Origin: Gnetum montanum
Taxonomy: Eukaryota > Streptophyta > Gnetopsida > Gnetales > Gnetaceae
Assembly: GCA_015680685.1 (NCBI GenBank)
Contig: MNCI01030039.1
Span: 425,717-489,716 of the forward strand
Length of the DNA stretch: 64,000 nt
Direction of reading: 5' to 3'
Shown here: one piece after another, positions 58,945-64,000 of the stretch
Numbering within the stretch: position 1 is the stretch's first letter
Layout of the letters: each line of letters begins with the position of its first letter
The notes under the pieces: generated by a model
What the model was told of the DNA's origin: nothing
Seen by the model: the letters and a program-made list of their open reading frames with translations, nothing else
The model's database searches: none
Made by a program: the position numbers and the translations under genes

Positions 58945-60016
58945 ATTTGGCTTAATGAAATTTAACAAGTTCTAAAGTCAATGAGACAAACGTTATTAGA
59001 GAAAGCATACTTGAGTAAGTATCATATTCATCACCATAATGATAAGATGTATTAGAACATCATGAGGTATTATTAATTATCTAATAAGAAGAAAGATATG
59101 AAACATTTTATGACTAAGAGTGGAAAGGACTCAATTCTCATGCACATAAATTTTTTGACAACATATTCTTATTTTTAGCTATAAAGACATCATTTTTTCA
59201 AAGGAGATAACATAGTTATTTCTTTCAAAGATTACCAAACTTTATGGTGTTTCAATTGACGTTGTTTCAAATAAAGATGTGAAGTTTACTTCTAGATTTT
59301 GCCAAGCATTTTAGAATATTTTTTAATACTAATTTAAATGTTAATTCAGTTTATCATCTATAGAAAAATGGTTAAATAAAAAGGATACATTAAATTTTAA
59401 AAAAGATGCTCCAATACTACAAAGATAATTGAGATAGAGCTCTAGCTTTGATAAAGTTTTCTTACAATAATAGTTATTAGGTTAGTTTGAAAGAAACATC
59501 ATATGAAATGTTATATGGTAGACCTTATTATGCACTTTGTTGGAACATTATAAACTACATTTTGAAGACTAGCATAGATATCATTGAAGAGACTACATAA
59601 CAAATTAAGATTATCATAGAAAAATTGAAGACAATACAAGATAAATATACCTATAGAATTTAGTATTGGATAATGAGCCTTTCTTACACTTTCACCTTTA
59701 AAAAGGGTCATGATGTTTGATAAGGAAAATTAGCACCATGCTACATTGCTTTCTTTTTTAAGCTAAAGAAGATTGGTAAAGTTGCATATTAAATTGTTCT
59801 TCTATCTTAGTTGTAATCTATTCATGATTTTTTTCATATTTTTATGATAAGAAAGTACATCATAGATCCTAGTCATATGGTCAAGTAGTAGGATGTGTAA
59901 CTTCAACATGATGTCAACTATGTTGAGTGGCCAATTAAAATCATTGACATAATGGAAAGAAAGTTCAGAAGCAAGTTGATTCCTATGGTTAAATTTATCT
60001 GAAATAGACAAGCATC
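58945..60016 (+). pseudogene. Chromovirus-like Ty3 pol relic (RT scrap and integrase)
   Basis: At 58948 APFGLMKFNK resembles an RT palm scrap. From about 59225 the frame pieces read KLYGVSIDVVSNKDVKFTSR-F, LKETSYEMLYGRPYY-like sequence (59490-59530), IIEKLKTIQDKYTY (59620), SYTFTFKKGHDV then GKLAPCYIAFF (59725-59755), KKIGKVAY, and HDFFHIFMIRKYIIDPSHMV (59825-59885), VEWPIKIIDIMERKF and SKLIPMVKF. This order matches the integrase core and C-terminal part of plant chromoviruses (FTSRFW, GKLSPRYIGPF, LRKYIHDPSHV). No chromodomain is seen after it. Stops are frequent; dead. Confidence 0.8.
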
Positions 60017-60017
60017 A

Positions 60018-60099
60018 CTTGATACCACCCTTCAATCAAAAAGTAGCCAAGTATTCTAAAGTAAACCCAAGATGGACTACACCTTAACGATCATAGCAC
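60018..60099. repeat. Diverged direct repeat, copy 1
   Basis: TAGCCAAGTATTCTA-A-TA, GATGGACTA and TTAACGATCATAGCAC match 62021-62102. The pair probably marks LTR pieces of a decayed minus-strand element. Confidence 0.7.
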
Positions 60100-61972
60100 A
60101 TGTACATGAAGCTACATATATAATCATAAAAGCAACAAAAAAAAACTAATACATAGCATACTTAAGAGCACTAGCATACACTTGTGACACTGATCTCATA
60201 ATAAATCTAAGATAAATTCCTACTCTAATGCATTTAGTCCTAAGTCCCACTCCATAAAGAAGGATCATGGCCTAAGTGTCAAATCCAAAGCTCTTCAACA
60301 AGCCTAAATATTTTTATGACATAGTACACAAAGGAATTAAGATCATCTAGTTATTTTGTGATGGTTATGATAACATATAACCCATAAGAATCTCCAGACT
60401 TCTTCTATTCCTTATTCTAAAATGGAAATAATCCTCAATCCATGAACAACGTATGTTTTCCTGCACTCACGCCTACTTGAAAGAAGAAACATCTTTGGAG
60501 CTTAAGTCTTTATTCGTATACCTTCTAAAATGTGAAGAGCACATTGAATATCAATGGTATTAAGGCATTCAAATTCCATTCAACAATTTTTTGACAAGAA
60601 TGTTCAATTGCAAAGGTATTTAACTTTAAATCATTAATATTGAACTTGACATGACATCTAATATATGCATAAGAATGTTCATGCAACCCAAGTTAAAAAA
60701 ATAAAATTCTTACCCTTTTCATGAAAATGCTAACAACCATTCTACTCAAACTGAAATCTACACACCTAACATGTAAACTGCTCATAAGCTAGCAACAAAG
60801 CCTTATGTTGTTTCACATAAGGGATGAAACACTATCCACATATGAAATAGCTGCTTCTTGAGTTAAATAAAATCTTCAATGAGGATAATTTAGATAGAAG
60901 AACTAAAATATTCAATCATTCAAGAACTTTCCTACTCAAACTACCATCCAATATTAAGAACATGGAGAACACTCTTCTCAAACAAGAGATTTGCAAATAA
61001 CATAATTTGAAACATCATCAGTTCTCTTCTATGGATCATGAACCAACAATTAAGGCATCATTGGTAAGGGATCCTCATATGAAAATCCAAGTGTAGCTTC
61101 ACAACACATGAACAGAAAATCATCATATTGTAACATTAAATTATGGAGTCCTTAATGCATTCAAGCTACAGACTCTTCACAAGATCTATAGATACAGTGA
61201 CAACCATCCAGCAAAATAACACATTATAATAAGAAGCGTCAGTCTCATACATTATCTTATATTTGTTACATAACAAAATCACTATCTTCAACTATCACAA
61301 GGATCAACTAGCAAAACATAATGTGTTTCTCTAACAATTCACCAAAACAAACTTGGATATACATAAGTGTTTTTCACAAACTAGAAATCATTGATAGAAT
61401 TCCATTGGCACTTCAAATGATTTCTTAGCAAGAAATTTTGAGCTATAGCACATTTTTTTGTTTTGTGCAAGATCTCACCCTAATAAGAAAGGAAATTTCT
61501 CAAATTAACCAATGCTTAAATCATTTGGTTATTTCTATTATAGGTACATGAGACTTGATTGTGTCACTTGGTTGTGATAATTGTTCTCATAACCAACAAA
61601 CTCAAAAGTAATCCAAACTCCTTTTTACTTAAGATAGATAATACATGTATATGTCATCTACTTGTAGAAACTATTCATACAATTGGATCTTCTATAAGAA
61701 TATGACCATGATCTATTCACTCGTCTTTAGCTATCTTCTCTAAATTTGCATAGCTTCATCCTCATACATATTCACATTATCCTACACCTCCTGGTACACA
61801 TGACTACCTCATTTTTCATCTCCCACTAATCCCTTGGGAAGATTAGAACCAAGAGGAGCATTACCAATATTTTTACATCCTTTTTTCTTCTTGTGTATCA
61901 TAGTAACAGATAAATCATGAACAACAAGTCATGATTACAAACCACAAAACAACACCATCCTTGAATAGCAAA
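60100..61972. other. Spacer between the repeat pair
   Basis: No gene is recognised; AT-rich sequence without family resemblance. If the flanking repeats are LTRs, this is the decayed internal part of a minus-strand element. Confidence 0.4.
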
Positions 61973-62102
61973 CCACGACTTTAATACCAAGTGTAATGAT
62001 ACTCCTCTAGAGAAGAATCACTCAACACCATCCTTGAATCTAAGAGTAGCCAAGTATTCTAGAATAGATTTAGGATGGACTATGCCTTAATGATCATAGC
62101 AC
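61973..62102 (-). mobile_element. Possible primer-binding site and LTR piece of decayed element
   Basis: Minus strand TTGGTATTAAAGTCGTGG (61990-61973) resembles an initiator-tRNA-Met site next to an LTR edge TGTAATGATAC (61992, plus). CAACACCATCCTTGAAT is repeated at 61950 and 62023. 62021-62102 matches 60018-60099. Confidence 0.45.
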
Positions 62103-62157
62103 TTTTCAGCACAAGATAAGTTCACACAGCATGTTAGTCCAATTGTTAGGGGTGTAG

Positions 62158-64000
62158 TGATGAAGTTTATTTTGTTTAGCTCCAATATTGAATATCCAAT
62201 ATCAGAGCCATGATACCAAATACCCAATATCAAGGACCCAAAAGTGATGTAGAATATCTGATATCATAGGATGTGTGTTGGCCTATAAATATAACACTTG
62301 GATGCATTATTTAGGAGTCATATTAGTTATAGTGTAGCAAAGCTCTTCTAATTTTTCTTTCCCAAAGTTAGAATATTTTTCCAAATGTCCATAGTAGGAG
62401 TCATTGAGTGTACAAATCTTTATTCGAACACTATTGTACTTGAGCACAGTAGTGTGTGTGGTAATAAAGATGAGCTTTTAATGTTTTAAGTAATTGAGCT
62501 AAATTAAGCTAGATTAAATAGCAATTAATTAAGCACATAAGTATGACCGCTTCAAGCATGTGCATGATGCTTGGTAATCCCAGTAATACTTAACGTTTGG
62601 TAACCCAGTAGCATTATACATATTTAGTATGTGTACAGAAAGTAGGACTAGATGCTTATGTTAGGATTAGTTAGATGAAATTAGTAATTAAATTACTTCA
62701 TTTATTTCATCTTTTATTTTAAGCACTCAAAATATAAAACACAAAAATGATAAAAATCATATGCCTTGATTACACTTATCCATACCTTTGCATATCACAA
62801 GTGTAATTGAGAAGATAGTGAATGACTATTAAGGCAAGTTCGCTTCCTAGAGACTAGTGTACTGGAAGACAAGGGGTCTATGAAATTCAATTAGATCATG
62901 TGTGAATGCTTAGTCATTCATATGGTTGAGTGTAGGGGTATTCGTTGATCATCATTGGCACCATTTCTAGGGATTCTTTTTGTTTGAAACATGTGATATC
63001 TATGCATAGTGAAAATCATTAACATCATTGGATGAACCCTATGGTCAAAATCATCCTAAAAATAAATATAATAATTTCATCACATTGATATCTTATTCTA
63101 ATTACAAAATATCTTCTTCTTGAAGGTGTGATGATACTAAACTACCAGTGCCTCAAGAATGCAAGGTGGTATATACTCATTTAGATGAGTATGTGCTTGA
63201 CTTCACCTTCATCCTACATCAAGATGAAAAACTACAGTGGCTAGATATGGAGGGAAACATTGTAATGCCTCTCAATTGATATAGGGTCAGGATGCTATGA
63301 CAAACTCTTAGAATGTTGGGCATCCAAGATCTTTAAAAGAGTACAGTATGCATGACCATGACTTCCTGGACTACCATCCCATTGAAACACAACGCAAGAG
63401 ATATCAACACCGGGAGAAGCACCATCAGGCTATAAAGGGAAAACAGTTCACCAATTCTTTATTCCTATTCAACCAAAATGATAATGAGGATCCTCCCTCT
63501 AGGGGTTATCAACATGAAGATTCTCCACCCCTTGATATGGGTTATGGGGGTGTGAACCTGAATCTGCAATCCACTATCAACAATCCAGGTTCAGGTAAAA
63601 GTGGGAGTCAAAGCAGGGGCTCAAGAAAGCATCAAGATGATAAGAAAGCTAATGAACATGGCCATGAAAAGCATAGTAGAGGTGGAAAAAACCATGACAA
63701 TGGCAGTCCTCCTCCCTCTTCATCATCTTTGCCTGCATCTTCTTCTTTCTCTTCTAGTTCTAACAAATGCCATTGAAAGAACACTCATGATGAAGGTGAA
63801 CAATGGAACAATGATAATTGTAGAGACCATCATGAACAAAGGGGAATCAAAGGATATCATAGGCATCATTGAAATAATGATGATGATAATCCTTTGCTTG
63901 CCACTCAAATAATGTTGAACATTGCAAAGGCAATAAAAATTTTAACTAGGCATGTGAAAGATAGTGAAATCAAGAAACTTGACATGAATAATATCTTCAA
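62158..64000 (+). mobile_element. Right-end LTR element, 5' LTR, primer site and gag
   Basis: LTR 62158-62954 (TGATGAAG to GATCATCA) with GGCCTATAAATATAAC near 62281; primer-binding site TTGGCACCATTTCTAGGGAT at 62955; gag from about 63100 to the window end. It belongs to the same lineage by ends, TATA context and primer site. The 3' half lies outside the window. Confidence 0.83.
63130..64000 (+). pseudogene. Gag of right-end element, partial
   Basis: The early part reads KLPVPQECKVVYTHLDEYVL and LQWLDMEGNIVMPLN (63139-63280), homologous in layout to YTHPNEYVLKF of the nested element. A frame change follows, then a long open stretch 63348-63776 with basic, His-rich and Ser-rich sequence (HQDDKKANEHGHEKHSRGGK, then SPPPSSSSLPASSSFSSSS). 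Such low-complexity N-terminal parts precede the gag core, which would lie to the right. A start codon could not be fixed. Confidence 0.65.

Noticed and set aside
59225-60016. Plant or viral gene of another kind
   Set aside because: Ordered matches to integrase core and C-terminal motifs of Ty3 chromoviruses explain the region.
1-64000. tRNA or rRNA genes
   Set aside because: No cloverleaf-like sequence or rRNA signature was noticed by eye; a tRNAscan run would settle this.

Overview
The window is nuclear DNA of a seed plant. The evidence is one split LRR receptor-kinase gene with a GT-AG intron, an NB-LRR disease-resistance relic, and dense, old, nested LTR retrotransposons in AT-rich, CpG-poor DNA. 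Heavily decayed but still alignable elements, with little clean-up, suggest a very large genome, possibly a gymnosperm. That placement is inference; no species is identified.

Only one gene looks intact: a 1107-residue non-RD LRR receptor-like kinase (18077-21495, + strand, one 95-bp intron). Its upstream region is unusually rich in CGCG boxes and also carries WRKY-type motifs. About 2.6 kb downstream lies a decayed NB-LRR gene (24062-26113), so the 17.4-26.1 kb island holds two immune-receptor-type loci, one alive and one dead.

Layout: 0-3.2 kb, a Ty3-type gag relic and its LTR (- strand); 3.25-4.0 kb, a dead copy of a plant RpiB/DRT102-type sugar-phosphate isomerase gene; 4.6-6.7 kb, a second gag relic (-); 7.1-8.15 kb, a solo LTR with a perfect 5-bp target duplication; 8.8 kb, a 17-bp minisatellite; 10.2-16.2 kb, a gag-only LTR element (+); 17.4-26.1 kb, the receptor island; 28.1-44.6 kb, a nested complex of an outer gag-only element whose 5' LTR is split by an RT-bearing element (TSD AGCAT), ending in a three-LTR array with an inverted internal piece; 45.1-47.25 kb, an hAT transposase relic; 47.3-58.9 kb, an RT-bearing element (-) broken by another LTR in its integrase and by a gag-only element in its own LTR; 58.9-60.0 kb, a chromovirus-like pol relic; 60.0-62.1 kb, a faint LTR pair; 62.16 kb to the end, the 5' LTR and gag of another element.

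The most unusual theme is one retrotransposon lineage present many times. Its LTRs start TGATGA and end CATCA, and its primer-binding site resembles TTGGCATTGTTGCCAAGG. Several copies carry a long gag-like reading frame and no pol, a shared 3' region of about 2 kb with its own internal repeats, and a conserved short reading frame ending just before the polypurine tract. RT-bearing relatives share the same ends and could have been the helpers, but both copies here are dead. Boundaries, target duplications and translations were read by eye; no alignment or database search was run.
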